Shown here one piece after another: positions 35,382 to 46,009 of a stretch of 64,000 nt of DNA. Source of the DNA: SAR324 cluster bacterium (GTDB lineage Bacteria > SAR324 > NAC60-12); contig JADFZZ010000006.1 in NCBI GenBank assembly GCA_015232315.1, forward strand, positions 1 through 64,000, in the 5' to 3' direction. The notes beneath the pieces were generated by a model. The model made no database searches, was not told the DNA's origin, and saw only the letters and a list, made by a program, of their open reading frames with translations. The translations under genes and the position numbers were made by a program. How positions within the stretch are numbered: the stretch's first letter is position 1; every line of letters starts with the position of its first letter.

Positions 35382-38300
35382 ATGCCAAAAAGAACTGATA
35401 TTAAAACCATCTTGTTGATTGGATCCGGACCTATTGTGATTGGACAGGCCTGTGAATTTGATTATAGCGGAACTCAAGCATGCAAAGCACTTAAAGAAGA
35501 AGGCTATCGGGTGGTGCTGATCAATAGCAATCCCGCAACAATCATGACTGATCCGGGTCTCGTTGACGCGACCTACATTGAGCCCATCACCGTCCAGGCA
35601 CTGGAAGCTGTGATTATTCAGGAAAAACCTGATGTCCTTTTACCGACAATGGGTGGCCAGACCGCATTGAATATGGCGATCAAACTGCATGAGGCTGGAA
35701 TACTGAAAAAATACAATGTTGAATTGATCGGTGCCTCCATTGAGGCCATCAACAAAGCTGAAAATCGGGAACTTTTCGCCAAGGCCATGAAAAAACTGGG
35801 AATCCACATGCCCAGGAGTCGAGTCGTTCACAGTTTGAAAGAAGCGAAAGATGTAGCCAATGACCTCAGCTTTCCCATCATTATTCGCCCTTCTTTCACG
35901 ATGGGTGGAGCCGGGGGTGGAATCGCACGAGACCTTAAAGAACTGGAAGCCATTGTTTCTCATGGTTTAGCTGAATCTCCCTCCAATGAAGTCTTGGTGG
36001 AACAATCCATCATGGGCTGGAAAGAATATGAACTTGAAGTCATGAGGGATAAAAAAGACAATGTTGTAATCATCTGCTCCATTGAAAATCTGGATCCGAT
36101 GGGTGTTCATACCGGTGACAGCATCACAATTGCGCCCGCCCAGACCCTGACCGATGTCGAATACCAGAATCTGCGAGACATGTCTCTGGCTATTATCCGT
36201 GAAATCGGTGTGGATACCGGAGGCTCCAACATTCAATTTGCCGTAAATCCTGAAAATGGCGACATCATGGTGATTGAAATGAATCCCAGAGTTTCCCGAA
36301 GTTCAGCTCTGGCCTCAAAAGCCACAGGATTCCCCATCGCCAAATTTGCCGCCAAACTCGCGGTTGGTTACACACTGGATGAAATTCCTAACGATATTAC
36401 CCGGAAAACCCCTGCTTCCTTTGAACCGTCGATTGATTATGTTGTCACTAAAATCCCCCGGTTCACCTTTGAAAAATTTCCTCTGGTTGAAGACAGGCTT
36501 GGCACTCAAATGAAATCTGTGGGTGAAGCCATGGCTATTGGCCGAACATTCCGTGAATCTTTTCAAAAGGCCCTACGCTCGCTGGAAACGGGGAATACCG
36601 GGCTCGATGAAATGACCTATAAAAATATGACTGAAGAACAGATTCAGGAAAAACTACACAAAGAACTGTCTGCGGTGAGCAGTAAACGAATCTGGTTTGT
36701 GGGTGATGCCATGCGACATGGCTGGGATAATCAAAAAGTGTTTGATTACACAAAAATTGATCCCTGGTTTCTGGGCCAAATCCGTGCCATCATTGATACG
36801 GAAGCTGACATCCGCCAACACACGTTTGACAACATTTCACCTATTGAAATGCGTTACTGGAAACAGATGGGTTTCTCTGACGCGAGAATGGCCAAACTCC
36901 TGAAAATCAAGGAATCTCAAGTCACTCAAAAACGCAAAAACTGGAACATTACCCCTGTCTTTAAACTGGTTGATACGTGTGCTGCTGAATTTCCCTCTGA
37001 AACCCCGTATTTTTATTCAACCTATGAAGATGAAAATGAGTCTGTTCCCACAGAAACCCCCAAGGTCATGATTTTAGGAAGTGGGCCAAACCGGATTGGA
37101 CAAGGAATTGAGTTTGATTATTGCTGTGTTCATGCGGCCTTGGCTATCCGTGAACAAGGCTATGAATCAATCATGGTCAACTGTAACCCGGAAACAGTGA
37201 GCACCGACTATGATATTTCTGACCGTCTTTATTTTGAGCCTGTGACCTTTGAAGATGTCATGCACATCATTGAAACAGAGCGTCCGATTGGGGTGATTGT
37301 GCAACTTGGAGGACAAACTCCGTTAAAGCTGGCCAAACAACTGCACGACGCAGGCGTCACCATCATGGGCACTCCCTTTGAAAGCATCGACAAAGCTGAA
37401 GACCGTGAACTCTTTGCAGAAGTCCTCAATTCGCTCAAGCTGAAACAGCCTGATAATGGCATGGCCCGCTCTCTCCCTGAAGCGCACAAAGTAGCAAAAC
37501 GTATTGGTTATCCCGTACTGGTACGTCCGTCCTATGTACTTGGCGGAAGAGCCATGATGATCGTTTATTCTGAAAACGAAATGGATGAGTTTTTTGAAGA
37601 AGCCGCCAAGGTTTCTCCGGACCATCCTGTGTTGATTGATAAATTCCTGATGAACGCCGTGGAACTTGATGTTGATTTGCTGTGTGATGGTGAAAATGTC
37701 GAAATTGCGGGAATCATGGAACACATTGAACGGGCAGGGATCCACTCAGGTGACAGTGCCTGTTGTCTGCCACCACACAAACTGACATCCGATATGATCC
37801 AAAAGATCAAGGATCAGGGCGTCCTGATGGCCAAAAAACTTGAGGTGAAAGGTTTGATGAATGTTCAGTTTGCCATCCAGGATCATGAAATTTATGTACT
37901 GGAAGTCAACCCGAGAGCCTCACGTACTGTGCCCTTTGTCAGTAAGGCTATTGGTCATCCTATTGCAAAATATGCCACACGATTGATGCTGGGAGAGACC
38001 TTGGAAGAAATCGGATTTCACTACACCACGCCTACCAACTTTTCCGTCAAGGAAACCGTTTTTCCCTTTGCCCGTTTTGCCGGGGCTGATACTGAGCTTG
38101 GCCCGGAAATGAAATCAACCGGCGAAGTGATGGGGCGTGGCAAAACCTTTGAAGAAGCTTACATCAAAGCTCAAGCGGCCATTTATCCCAAATTTCTCAA
38201 CAAGGGATATGTTTTTATTGGCGTCAGAGATCTGGATAAAGCGGCCATGATTCCATTGGCCAAAACACTGGAATCTTTAGGGTTTTCTATTCTTGCAACG

Positions 38301-38606
38301 CCCAGTACCTTAAAAGTATTAAAGGATGCGGGTGTCGTCAAACTCCAGGAAACTCATTTGGATTATACACGAGCAGAGAGTGTGTATGAATATATGGATC
38401 GTAATGAAGTGATTCTGCTGATCAATACAACGCAACGTTCCAAAAGCCTGATCGACCCACGTCATATACGCAGGATGATTCTGCATTACAATTTACCCTA
38501 TTGCACCACGGTAGAGGCGGCTGAACACTATGTGGATGCTCTGGCAAAAGTCAGAACTCCAGCATCATTCACCTATCAACCACTGGAATTCACAAAGAAA
38601 GAATAA
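35382..38606 (+). CDS. carB: Carbamoyl-phosphate synthase, large subunit
   Basis: 1074 residues in the standard duplicated layout. Two ATP-grasp synthetase halves each begin with a dinucleotide-like signature: [20 protein letters not shown] at the start and [20 protein letters not shown] at about 565. Each half carries a [12 protein letters not shown] or [10 protein letters not shown] loop. The last ~130 residues ([20 protein letters not shown]) are the MGS-like allosteric domain. Makes carbamoyl phosphate for pyrimidines and arginine from glutamine-derived ammonia. carA is not adjacent. The 197 bases before it are AT-rich with no clear hairpin. Confidence 0.97.
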   Translation: MPKRTDIKTILLIGSGPIVIGQACEFDYSGTQACKALKEEGYRVVLINSNPATIMTDPGLVDATYIEPITVQALEAVIIQEKPDVLLPTMGGQTALNMAIKLHEAGILKKYNVELIGASIEAINKAENRELFAKAMKKLGIHMPRSRVVHSLKEAKDVANDLSFPIIIRPSFTMGGAGGGIARDLKELEAIVSHGLAESPSNEVLVEQSIMGWKEYELEVMRDKKDNVVIICSIENLDPMGVHTGDSITIAPAQTLTDVEYQNLRDMSLAIIREIGVDTGGSNIQFAVNPENGDIMVIEMNPRVSRSSALASKATGFPIAKFAAKLAVGYTLDEIPNDITRKTPASFEPSIDYVVTKIPRFTFEKFPLVEDRLGTQMKSVGEAMAIGRTFRESFQKALRSLETGNTGLDEMTYKNMTEEQIQEKLHKELSAVSSKRIWFVGDAMRHGWDNQKVFDYTKIDPWFLGQIRAIIDTEADIRQHTFDNISPIEMRYWKQMGFSDARMAKLLKIKESQVTQKRKNWNITPVFKLVDTCAAEFPSETPYFYSTYEDENESVPTETPKVMILGSGPNRIGQGIEFDYCCVHAALAIREQGYESIMVNCNPETVSTDYDISDRLYFEPVTFEDVMHIIETERPIGVIVQLGGQTPLKLAKQLHDAGVTIMGTPFESIDKAEDRELFAEVLNSLKLKQPDNGMARSLPEAHKVAKRIGYPVLVRPSYVLGGRAMMIVYSENEMDEFFEEAAKVSPDHPVLIDKFLMNAVELDVDLLCDGENVEIAGIMEHIERAGIHSGDSACCLPPHKLTSDMIQKIKDQGVLMAKKLEVKGLMNVQFAIQDHEIYVLEVNPRASRTVPFVSKAIGHPIAKYATRLMLGETLEEIGFHYTTPTNFSVKETVFPFARFAGADTELGPEMKSTGEVMGRGKTFEEAYIKAQAAIYPKFLNKGYVFIGVRDLDKAAMIPLAKTLESLGFSILATPSTLKVLKDAGVVKLQETHLDYTRAESVYEYMDRNEVILLINTTQRSKSLIDPRHIRRMILHYNLPYCTTVEAAEHYVDALAKVRTPASFTYQPLEFTKKE

Positions 38607-38641
38607 TAGAAATCAGGCAGGATTTAGTAGAGGGATAAACT

Positions 38642-38691
38642 GGTGGTCTTCAGGCTTTACGGTTAACCGGACAAGGCGCAGACGGACCACC
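38642..38691. repeat. Nested inverted repeat downstream of carB
   Basis: GGTGGTC pairs with GACCACC (7 bp), enclosing the palindrome CGGTTAACCG at 38660-38669. Only four T follow on the plus strand, so it is a weak terminator candidate for carB in the 147-base gap before the convergent minus-strand gene. Confidence 0.35.
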
Positions 38692-38753
38692 TTTTCCGCG
38701 ACTGTTCCCTTTAATTTATAAAACAGATTCCATGAGTTCCAATAATGATCGTC

Positions 38754-39260
38754 CTACACTATTGCTGAACGGGCTAAAAGCGTCGCATCATCCATGTCAA
38801 CAGCATCTCGCATGATCAAAGATTCCTCATCATCAGATTGAGATGAATCTGTATTCTGATGTCCTATGTAAGTTTGATAGGAAAGACGTCTCGCCAGCAA
38901 CCGTAGCAAGGTGTCCTGAATGGGGCCAAATACTTTAGCAAATTCATGGTCTTGAAGTGGTTTTTTCATCGACCCCTTGAGCCTGACTTTTAACGTAACT
39001 CTCAGTTCCTTGCCATTTCCACGGGCACCACCAAATCCTGAATTTTCAGCCAGGACCTCCTCAACATCATCCAGACTCCTTAAATGATCAACCCATGTGA
39101 CCAATGACATTAAAGGAATCAGTTGTTCTTTGGGATTGGATGGATTTTTCGGACATCCAATAAAATCTTCCATTTCAAGAACAGTATCCCCGCTTTCCTG
39201 ATACAGCTCAGGTAGTCCATTTTCCTCGAGAATTTGATAAATCAGATTGGTGTTTGACAC
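38754..39260 (-). CDS. Uncharacterised 168-residue protein
   Basis: Unknown family. The likely start is a GTG preceded by AAAGGAGG at 4 bases, giving MSNTNLIYQILEENG as the N-terminus; the frame is open a further 20 codons upstream. Sequence is mixed alpha/beta: PLMSLVTWVDHLRSLDDVEE, then an Arg/Lys-rich RVTLKVRLKGSMKKPL strand pair, then an acidic, Asp-rich tail (SSQSDDEESLIMRDAVDMDD). No membrane segment. It follows sohB by an 85-base gap in the same orientation and may be the last gene of that run. Confidence 0.55.
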   Translation of the reverse strand: MSNTNLIYQILEENGLPELYQESGDTVLEMEDFIGCPKNPSNPKEQLIPLMSLVTWVDHLRSLDDVEEVLAENSGFGGARGNGKELRVTLKVRLKGSMKKPLQDHEFAKVFGPIQDTLLRLLARRLSYQTYIGHQNTDSSQSDDEESLIMRDAVDMDDATLLARSAIV

Positions 39261-39345
39261 TTGTCCTCCTTTGTCCAAAATAAGCAATAAATGTAGAACT
39301 AAGTATCTATAACCAATCAAGCTATGACACGTCCAGCATTTTTTC

Positions 39346-40476
39346 TTATTGAGGCCATGATATGGAATCTTGAATTGTGTTTAGAGGATGGTGCCTTGAC
39401 CATAACAGTCCCCATGCGGAAACGCCTCTCTCCATGACTTTTTCCAGCCAGTTATGATTTTCAAGGGTTTCAATACGAATCACCTCATAGTCCTTGAGCT
39501 TAGACATCAGATAATCATCACTGGTCATGATTTCATCCACAAGCCCCATTGATTTTGCCTGTGATGCCAGCCAATATTCACCTGTCGCGATTTCTTCAAT
39601 ATTGACCTGCGGACGATATTCCTGAATATGAGACTTAAATGCTGTGTGGATATCCGTCAGACTTTCCTGAAATTTCTGTTTGCCTGATTCTGTCACTTCA
39701 GACAATGGGGTGACTGTTCGTTTATATTCTCCCGCAGTGAACAGATAATAATCAATATCATGTTTTTTCAATACTTTATGAAAGTTCGGAATCCCCGCGA
39801 CAACACCGATCGAGCCAATAAACGCAAAAGGAGCCGCCACAATTTTGTCCGCCACAGCCGCCATCATATATCCACCGCTGGCGGCGACAACATCCACACA
39901 AACAGTTAATCTCAAACCAGCGTGCCTTAACCGCGCCAACTGAGAACTGGCCAGACCATATTGCGGAACAGCTCCTCCAGGACTGCTTAAACAAACCACA
40001 ATCTCATCCGATGGTGTTGCCACCTGAATTAAAAATGAGATTTCTTCACGCAGATATTCCATGCGACTTGCCATAAGATTTCCCACGAACTCAAGCACAT
40101 AAATTTTATTTGAATGCTGTTTTAAAATTTCCTCGCTTGAAATCCCTTCGTCCAGTTGCGTTCGGACTTTCAATGACAAATCATCAGAACGTTGCTGTTG
40201 AATCAACTTTTCCTGTTTCTGAGCCGATTTATGATTTTTTTTCAATAATTTTATTACTTCCTTTGAAAAATCTGGATGTTTCCTAAGTTCTTTTTCCAGA
40301 TGATGCATGTCTTTTTCAAAACGGTTATTCATTCTCTCAAAGGAAAGAGATTTATGTTTTTCATGTCCTTCCTTGCGAGCAAACAGCCATTTGCCAAGTA
40401 ATACCAATCCTGCCAAAGCAAACAACAGAACACTTACATGATAAAATGTAAAAAACTGGTCTAAAAATTCATTCAT
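39346..40476 (-). CDS. sohB: SohB-type inner-membrane signal-peptide peptidase
   Basis: Serine protease of the SppA family anchored by an N-terminal helix (about 14-33: VSVLLFALAGLVLLGKWLF). A ~80-residue charged, coiled segment separates the anchor from the protease. The Ser-Lys dyad is visible: Ser in VAASGGYMMAAVADK and Lys in TAGEYKRTVTPL. IVAAPFAFIGSIGVVAGIPN and ATGEYWLASQAKSMGLVDEI closely follow E. coli SohB. Located in the periplasmic face or cytoplasmic face of the inner membrane, it clears cut signal peptides. It sits 33 bases downstream of the sugar transferase gene. Confidence 0.9.
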   Translation of the reverse strand: MNEFLDQFFTFYHVSVLLFALAGLVLLGKWLFARKEGHEKHKSLSFERMNNRFEKDMHHLEKELRKHPDFSKEVIKLLKKNHKSAQKQEKLIQQQRSDDLSLKVRTQLDEGISSEEILKQHSNKIYVLEFVGNLMASRMEYLREEISFLIQVATPSDEIVVCLSSPGGAVPQYGLASSQLARLRHAGLRLTVCVDVVAASGGYMMAAVADKIVAAPFAFIGSIGVVAGIPNFHKVLKKHDIDYYLFTAGEYKRTVTPLSEVTESGKQKFQESLTDIHTAFKSHIQEYRPQVNIEEIATGEYWLASQAKSMGLVDEIMTSDDYLMSKLKDYEVIRIETLENHNWLEKVMERGVSAWGLLWSRHHPLNTIQDSISWPQ

Positions 40477-40509
40477 TATTTCCTCAGCAGTTGAATCTTA
40501 TAGGAAATG

Positions 40510-41922
40510 TCAGTAGGCATTAGGATGGATAAACCCTTTGACAGCAGTGATACATAGAATACGAATATCAAACCAGACTGACCAGTGTTCAATATAAAAC
40601 AAATCATATTCAATACGTTTTTCCAGGGAGGTGTTACCACGCCAACCGTTGATTTGAGCCCATCCTGTGATACCAGCCTTGACTTTATGCCTCAGCATAT
40701 AGTTAGGAATTCTTTTTTTAAATTCATCAATAAAAACGGGTCTCTCCGGACGAGGTCCAACCAGACTCATTTCACCTTTTAACACATTAAATAACTGTGG
40801 CAGTTCATCCAGACTGCTACGCCGTAAAAATGAGCCAAACGGCGTACAGCGGTCATCATCCTTTGAAGCCCAAACCGCGCCTGTTTCTTTTTCGGCATCA
40901 ATCCTCATAGTCCGGAATTTCAGAGTCTGAAAGGTAACCCCATCCAGTCCCATGCGTTCCTGCTTATAAAAAACAGGCCCCGGTGAAGTTATTTTAGTCA
41001 TCACGGCAATGATCAGCATCACCGGTGAAAACAACAAAATCGCAACGATGCTTCCCAGATAATCCACAGATTGTTTGACAATCCGATTCCAGCCCACCAT
41101 TGGACTCTCAATCAAGGTGACAATCGGAATTTCCTCAAACGTATCCACATCACTTCGTAATGTTTTGAACACACCGATATCCGGAATCAGCTTAATATCG
41201 ACCAGTTGATCATACAGCAATTCACGGATCAACGGCATATGTGAATGCTCATCTGCCGTCAAGGCGATAAAAACTTGATCAATTTCATACTGCTTAATAA
41301 TTTGAGGAAGTTCCTCCACTGTTCCCAGCAAGGAAATATTGGACTCAAATTTTAGTTGATCTGAGGGATTCAATCTTACATAACCTTTCAGTTCCAGTCC
41401 TACCGAACGATATTGTCGGATTTTCTGTGCGAAATTCAATCCGGCATCAGAGGACCCAATCAACAGAATATTCAGAATATGAACACCCTGTTGATGCAAA
41501 ATCGTCAATATCCAGCGCGCAATAAAACGGGAAATAATCAGAAACAGGGTAAAATACGCAATAAAATGAATTAAATGCAGTCTGGAAAAAGAAAATTCCC
41601 TATAAAAAAAGGCGATTGAAAGGATAAAAACCTGCAATCCGATCATCCCTTTGATCAGTCTGAATATTTCAGATACCAATCGGGTGAGATGCTGAGGACG
41701 GTAGACTCCATTGAAGCCAAAGGAAATCAGTGTCAGCAAGGACACCGCCCCACCAGCCTGAATATAGGGCATTTCAGGAGGTATCCAGGTTTCAGGATAG
41801 TTAAACCAGTAAAATCTGGACCAATACGCACAAGCCCAAGCCAGATTAGCCAGGATCAGATCCACTACGGCCAGTATGGTTGCGGGTATCTGGTTATGAT
41901 GTTTCAGCACAACACCTCTCAA
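40510..41922 (-). CDS. Undecaprenyl-phosphate sugar phosphotransferase (WcaJ/WbaP type)
   Basis: Starts exopolysaccharide or O-antigen assembly by moving a hexose-1-phosphate onto undecaprenyl phosphate. Four N-terminal membrane helices (about 14-150) are followed by a CoA-binding-like Rossmann segment (ILLIGSSDAGL). A fifth hydrophobic segment near 290 precedes the catalytic C-terminus: SPGPVFYKQERMG, FRTMRIDA, then RRSSLDELPQLFNVLKGEMS, VGPRPERP and GITGWAQINGWRG. Full length at 470. The sugar is unknown, glucose or galactose being usual. The rest of the sugar pathway (rmlA-like, rmlB, GT61) lies 11 kb away. Confidence 0.88.
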   Translation of the reverse strand: MRGVVLKHHNQIPATILAVVDLILANLAWACAYWSRFYWFNYPETWIPPEMPYIQAGGAVSLLTLISFGFNGVYRPQHLTRLVSEIFRLIKGMIGLQVFILSIAFFYREFSFSRLHLIHFIAYFTLFLIISRFIARWILTILHQQGVHILNILLIGSSDAGLNFAQKIRQYRSVGLELKGYVRLNPSDQLKFESNISLLGTVEELPQIIKQYEIDQVFIALTADEHSHMPLIRELLYDQLVDIKLIPDIGVFKTLRSDVDTFEEIPIVTLIESPMVGWNRIVKQSVDYLGSIVAILLFSPVMLIIAVMTKITSPGPVFYKQERMGLDGVTFQTLKFRTMRIDAEKETGAVWASKDDDRCTPFGSFLRRSSLDELPQLFNVLKGEMSLVGPRPERPVFIDEFKKRIPNYMLRHKVKAGITGWAQINGWRGNTSLEKRIEYDLFYIEHWSVWFDIRILCITAVKGFIHPNAY

Positions 41923-41958
41923 TCACCAATGTTACAGGATTTCTAAAGGAGAATATTT

Positions 41959-42990
41959 ATGTTTGATCCAAATCACATTCAATCTTTAATATTTGATTTG
42001 AATCACCTCGTTTCACATTCAGCCAGGCAGGAATGGACCATATTTGAACAAATTCTTCAGGTTTTAATTGAAAGAGATTATCATATCATCCTTATTTCAC
42101 AGGAAATTCCAGCATTCAACTATCATCAGTATGAACAAATTTCCTTGATCCAAAGCGCCGCTATTCCTGCAATTGCCAATAATCCGTCACTGCTTCAAAA
42201 CACTACATTCTGGGTGACAAATGATCCTGAAGTTCAGGAAAAACTGGGCTCTGTAAGACAAGTATTTGCTGGCAGCACGTTGATTGAAAAAAATTATCCT
42301 TCTTTTCAGTTCCAGCAACTGCAAGATATTTTGTATATGTTTCATCCCAGTCAGAATACAGCCGATTATTTAGCCCAACAAATTATAAAAACCAAACAGA
42401 AAGCAGAATCTATCCCATTGATTGTTGGTATTGGCGGACCAGAGGATTGTGGGCATGCCTATTTTATCGGCCCGTTGGTAGATGCGCTGGAAAATCATGA
42501 TGTTTTGCTGGCAGGACTCGATTTGACTGAAATCCTGGGAACAGAGTTTCAAGCATCCACCCGGGCAGGATACTGGCGTTCACAGGAGATTCGTGACTGG
42601 ATGTTGAACACCATCATTTTGCCTTTTTCCAAAGGTGAACGGGTTTTTATTGAATCAGCACCAGATTTTATTGAACCCTACGAAATCAGTGTTTTTCCCT
42701 TATTTATTGCGCCAGAAATGGTTTTACTTCTATGGGGAACAACCATATTCCTCCCGGAACTCTCATGTATTGATTCCAAAATTCTGCTCGACCTCTCTCC
42801 CAAATCAGCAACAGCCAGAATGTTCGGGCTGGATGATCGGCAAAACTTCAGTCCTGAGTTTGTTCAAAACTATGAGACACATGACCAGCAATATTATGCG
42901 GAATACCTGAGTAAATATAACGTGCTTAAGAACACAGAACATTGGGTGGATTTTAATAATTTCCACGCATTTCGGCTAAAGCAACGATAA
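41959..42990 (+). CDS. Degenerate HAD-like / P-loop kinase-like fusion
   Basis: Residues 1-130 resemble a HAD phosphatase but the nucleophile motif is FDLNHLVSHS where FDLDGTLVDS is expected, losing the second aspartate. Residues ~150-343 resemble a uridine-kinase-like P-loop fold. IVGIGGPEDCGHAYFIGPLV takes the place of a Walker A (GGPSGSGKST), with histidine where lysine should be. The later layout (GYWRSQEIRDWML, VLLLWGTTIFLPE, YAEYLSKYNVLKNTEHWVDF) is like uridine kinase helices and the final strand. Both active sites look dead, so a binding or scaffold role is more likely. The tail overlaps ccmH by 15 bases, tail to tail. Confidence 0.6.
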   Translation: MFDPNHIQSLIFDLNHLVSHSARQEWTIFEQILQVLIERDYHIILISQEIPAFNYHQYEQISLIQSAAIPAIANNPSLLQNTTFWVTNDPEVQEKLGSVRQVFAGSTLIEKNYPSFQFQQLQDILYMFHPSQNTADYLAQQIIKTKQKAESIPLIVGIGGPEDCGHAYFIGPLVDALENHDVLLAGLDLTEILGTEFQASTRAGYWRSQEIRDWMLNTIILPFSKGERVFIESAPDFIEPYEISVFPLFIAPEMVLLLWGTTIFLPELSCIDSKILLDLSPKSATARMFGLDDRQNFSPEFVQNYETHDQQYYAEYLSKYNVLKNTEHWVDFNNFHAFRLKQR

Positions 42991-43479
42991 GTCCTCAGAT
43001 TTATTGAATTCTTTTAAATCCTTGTCCAATAACTTTTGCTCTTCTGGTGTGAGAGGTGCCGCAGTTGGATCAATTTTCGTTTTTTGAACCCAATAACGAC
43101 TGCGGAGCCATACCAGAAACAACCCTGCGACAATACCAACCCCAGGTAAAAACCACAGAATCAGATTAAAGCCCGCTTTAGGTGGAGCTCTCAAAATCCA
43201 TTCACCATACCGTTTTACAAAATAGGCTTCGATTTGTTCGTCAGACTGTCCTTCCTGAATAAGCTCAGCGACTTTCTCACGAATTTTCAATGAAAAACCT
43301 GTTGAAGATTCCTGAACGGACAACCCCTGGCATGTGGGACATCGCAACTCATTTGAAATTCTTTGAACCTCAAGTTCCAGTTCATCAGGCGTAAGAGCCC
43401 ATACCTGGTGAGCAAGCAACAGGAACAGCCCCATATAAAATAATTTTGTTCTCATCATAAAGGATAACATAGACATCAC
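42976..43479 (-). CDS. ccmH: Cytochrome c maturation protein CcmH
   Basis: Membrane-anchored thiol protein that holds apocytochrome c for heme ligation. An N-terminal signal/anchor (LFYMGLFLLLAHQVWA) is followed by the redox motif in NELRCPTCQGLSV and FVKRYGEWILRAPPKAGFN. A second membrane helix lies at about 112-130. The usual CcmH tail is present; no fused CcmI-type TPR. It starts within the last 4 bases of ccmG (overlap) in the same transcription unit. Confidence 0.92.
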   Translation of the reverse strand: MMSMLSFMMRTKLFYMGLFLLLAHQVWALTPDELELEVQRISNELRCPTCQGLSVQESSTGFSLKIREKVAELIQEGQSDEQIEAYFVKRYGEWILRAPPKAGFNLILWFLPGVGIVAGLFLVWLRSRYWVQKTKIDPTAAPLTPEEQKLLDKDLKEFNKSEDLSLL

Positions 43480-44012
43480 GACTCACTTTTTAACATTTCA
43501 TTCAATTTGAATTGCAACAATTCCGGAGTAAGACCACCAATCTGTTTAAACACAATCGTCCCCTCCGGATTAATAAAAAACGTTTCCGGAACGCCATAGA
43601 GCCCGTAATCCAGAGAAATATTACCAGAATCATCCAGACCCAGGAAATACGTTTTTCCAAACTTGCGGGCAAACGCGATACTGCGATCAGGAGAATCCTG
43701 AATTGCAATCCCCAGAACCCTGACCTTGTCTCCGAATTGCTTATGAAAGCGTTCCAGAATTGGCGCTTCCTGACGACATTCAACGCACCATGAGGCCCAG
43801 AAATTAACAATAACCGGAGTTCCTTTCAATTCACTCAACTTTATCTTACTTCCAGACTCCATCAAACTTGTCAGTTCAAAATCAGGAGCCGGTTTTCCGA
43901 TCAGTGGAGAAGGAACTTTTTTGGGATCCGTCATAAATCCGAATACAAACATTGCGACCATCCCGCTGATACCGGCCATCACCAACCAAAACTGCCATTT
44001 TTTGAATATCAT
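43476..44012 (-). CDS. ccmG: Cytochrome c maturation thioredoxin CcmG/DsbE
   Basis: Periplasmic thioredoxin-like protein held by an N-terminal helix (FWLVMAGISGMVAMFVFGF). Active site WASWCVECRQEAP (CVEC), preceded by KLSELKGTPVIVNF; GVPETFFINPEGTI carries the cis-proline and the recognition loop. It reduces the CcmH/apocytochrome thiols. It starts 3 bases after ccmF ends and overlaps ccmH by 4. Confidence 0.92.
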   Translation of the reverse strand: MIFKKWQFWLVMAGISGMVAMFVFGFMTDPKKVPSPLIGKPAPDFELTSLMESGSKIKLSELKGTPVIVNFWASWCVECRQEAPILERFHKQFGDKVRVLGIAIQDSPDRSIAFARKFGKTYFLGLDDSGNISLDYGLYGVPETFFINPEGTIVFKQIGGLTPELLQFKLNEMLKSES

Positions 44013-44015
44013 AGA

Positions 44016-46007
44016 TCACACCGTGCTGGATATGTATTGAGAACGCATGACTGATTCATGTTGAACCAGACTTTTAGGGCGATATGACAAGCAGATTCCA
44101 ATGCCTAGAGTGAAGCAGGGAAGACTCATCCATGCCCAAAGGACGAGAGGATTGATAAATATTTTAAGTGTCACTGATGAATTTTCAGTAGCGTTTTCAC
44201 TGGAAAAAACCAGATAAAGGTCTTCCATCAGGCTTCTGCGAATCGCGACTTCCGTGAGAGGATCAGGTTGAGTAGGATAAAAACTTTTGGCAGGTTTGAG
44301 TATCTCAGTCATTTTGCCATCCTCCCAAACTTCAATAGAGGCGGCACGATGAGTCGCGTTTCTTACCTGAAATTCCTCAACCCCTTTAAATACCAGTTCA
44401 TATTGACCAATCGCAATTTTTTGGTCTTTTTCCAGAGTGATGTCCTTCTCGACCGTGAACAACCGACCGGTCAAGCCGATGAACATGAAAACCATCCCCA
44501 AATGAATGATCAAGCCGCCATAACGACGTCTATTGCGCATAATCACATACACCAATCCTGACAGATAATTAGTAGACATCTGTTTCGATTTGATGCGTGT
44601 CGCATTGCCTAACTCAATCATAATGGTTGCGGTAACAAACATCGTGATCCATATAACAATCAACGCCAACGGGTGGCCTCCAGCCCAAATTGACGAAATC
44701 GCAGTCAACACGATCGCCACCAAGATGGGCATTAAAAAATTACGTTTAAGGCTTTCCAGACTTGAACGCCGCCAGGCCAGAAGGGTCCCCACTCCCATCA
44801 GCAATGCCAGTATACATCCCAGCGGTGTGATTATGGTATTGAAGAATGGAGCCTGAATTGACAGCTTTGTTCCCCGGATCGCTTCAGCCAGCAAGGGGAA
44901 CGTTGTTCCCAGAAGGACAGTGAACGCCATTCCGACAAAGATAATATTCTGTGCCAGAAACGCGTTTTCCTTGCACAAGACAGATTCCATTTTATGCTCT
45001 GATTCCAGCATTTGCATACGCATGAACAACAGCGTGAACGCAAAAATTAGCATGATAGCCAGGAATACCAGAAATGCTGGTCCAATTTCTGATTGAGCAA
45101 ACGCATGGACTGAATTAAGAACACCAGAGCGTGTGATAAATGTCCCAAGAACACTCAAGGCATAAGCAATGATCACCAGTACAATATTCCAGACTTTAAG
45201 CATGTTTCGTTTTTCCTGAATCATCACTGAATGCAAAAACGCTGATGCGACCAGCCAGGGCATGAAGGCCGCGTTTTCAACAGGATCCCAGGCCCAGTAT
45301 CCTCCCCAACCCAATTCCTCATAAGCCCATTGCCCGCCGAGGATCAGTCCAAGAGATAAAAAATACCATGACACTAAGGTCCATCGACGAGTGGTCATAA
45401 CCCATTGATTATCCACTTTTCCACGCATCATTGCCCCCATGGCGAAAGCAAAGGGCACGCTCAGTCCAATGTATCCCAAATAAAGCGATGGCGGATGTGC
45501 CACCATGGCAGGATGCTGAAGCAATGGATTGAGTCCACGGCCTTCTATCGGAACCATGGTTTGGATCGCAAGAGGATTCGACCAACCCACCAGTAAAAAC
45601 AGTAAAAATGTCATCATCACATTCAGGGTCAGCAGAACATAGGGCAGGATTTCACGATTAGAATATTGATAGCGATAGGCAACAATCATGGTGAAACAGC
45701 TTTGAACAAGTGCCCAAAGCAAGAGTGAACCATCCATTCCCCCCCAAAATGCGGTCACTTTATAGAAAATGGGTAAATCCGTGCTGGAATGGTGCCAGAC
45801 ATATTCCACGCTGAAATCACTGACCACCAGACAATAAATCAAGGCCCCGCTCGCCAGACTTACCAGAATAAAATTAAGAATACTCCCGATCTGAACAGAT
45901 CTGATCAAATTCCAGTTATTGGTTCTCACCCCAATATGCGGAACCAGTGTGCCATACAGTGACACAGCCAGTGCCGCAACCATCATGATATATCCAAAAG
46001 TTGCCAT
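44016..46007 (-). CDS. ccmF: Cytochrome c heme lyase subunit CcmF
   Basis: Large polytopic membrane protein (663 residues, over a dozen hydrophobic segments) that transfers heme to apocytochrome c. The WWD-type heme-handling signature is WGGYWAWDPVENAAFMPWL near residue 240. FITRSGVLNSVHAFAQS and the periplasmic domain between the last helices (DITLEKDQKIAIG, then AIRRSLMEDLYLVFS) are typical. It follows ubiE by 2 bases. CcmABCDE are not in the window. Confidence 0.94.
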   Translation of the reverse strand: MATFGYIMMVAALAVSLYGTLVPHIGVRTNNWNLIRSVQIGSILNFILVSLASGALIYCLVVSDFSVEYVWHHSSTDLPIFYKVTAFWGGMDGSLLLWALVQSCFTMIVAYRYQYSNREILPYVLLTLNVMMTFLLFLLVGWSNPLAIQTMVPIEGRGLNPLLQHPAMVAHPPSLYLGYIGLSVPFAFAMGAMMRGKVDNQWVMTTRRWTLVSWYFLSLGLILGGQWAYEELGWGGYWAWDPVENAAFMPWLVASAFLHSVMIQEKRNMLKVWNIVLVIIAYALSVLGTFITRSGVLNSVHAFAQSEIGPAFLVFLAIMLIFAFTLLFMRMQMLESEHKMESVLCKENAFLAQNIIFVGMAFTVLLGTTFPLLAEAIRGTKLSIQAPFFNTIITPLGCILALLMGVGTLLAWRRSSLESLKRNFLMPILVAIVLTAISSIWAGGHPLALIVIWITMFVTATIMIELGNATRIKSKQMSTNYLSGLVYVIMRNRRRYGGLIIHLGMVFMFIGLTGRLFTVEKDITLEKDQKIAIGQYELVFKGVEEFQVRNATHRAASIEVWEDGKMTEILKPAKSFYPTQPDPLTEVAIRRSLMEDLYLVFSSENATENSSVTLKIFINPLVLWAWMSLPCFTLGIGICLSYRPKSLVQHESVMRSQYISSTV

Positions 46008-46009
46008 AA

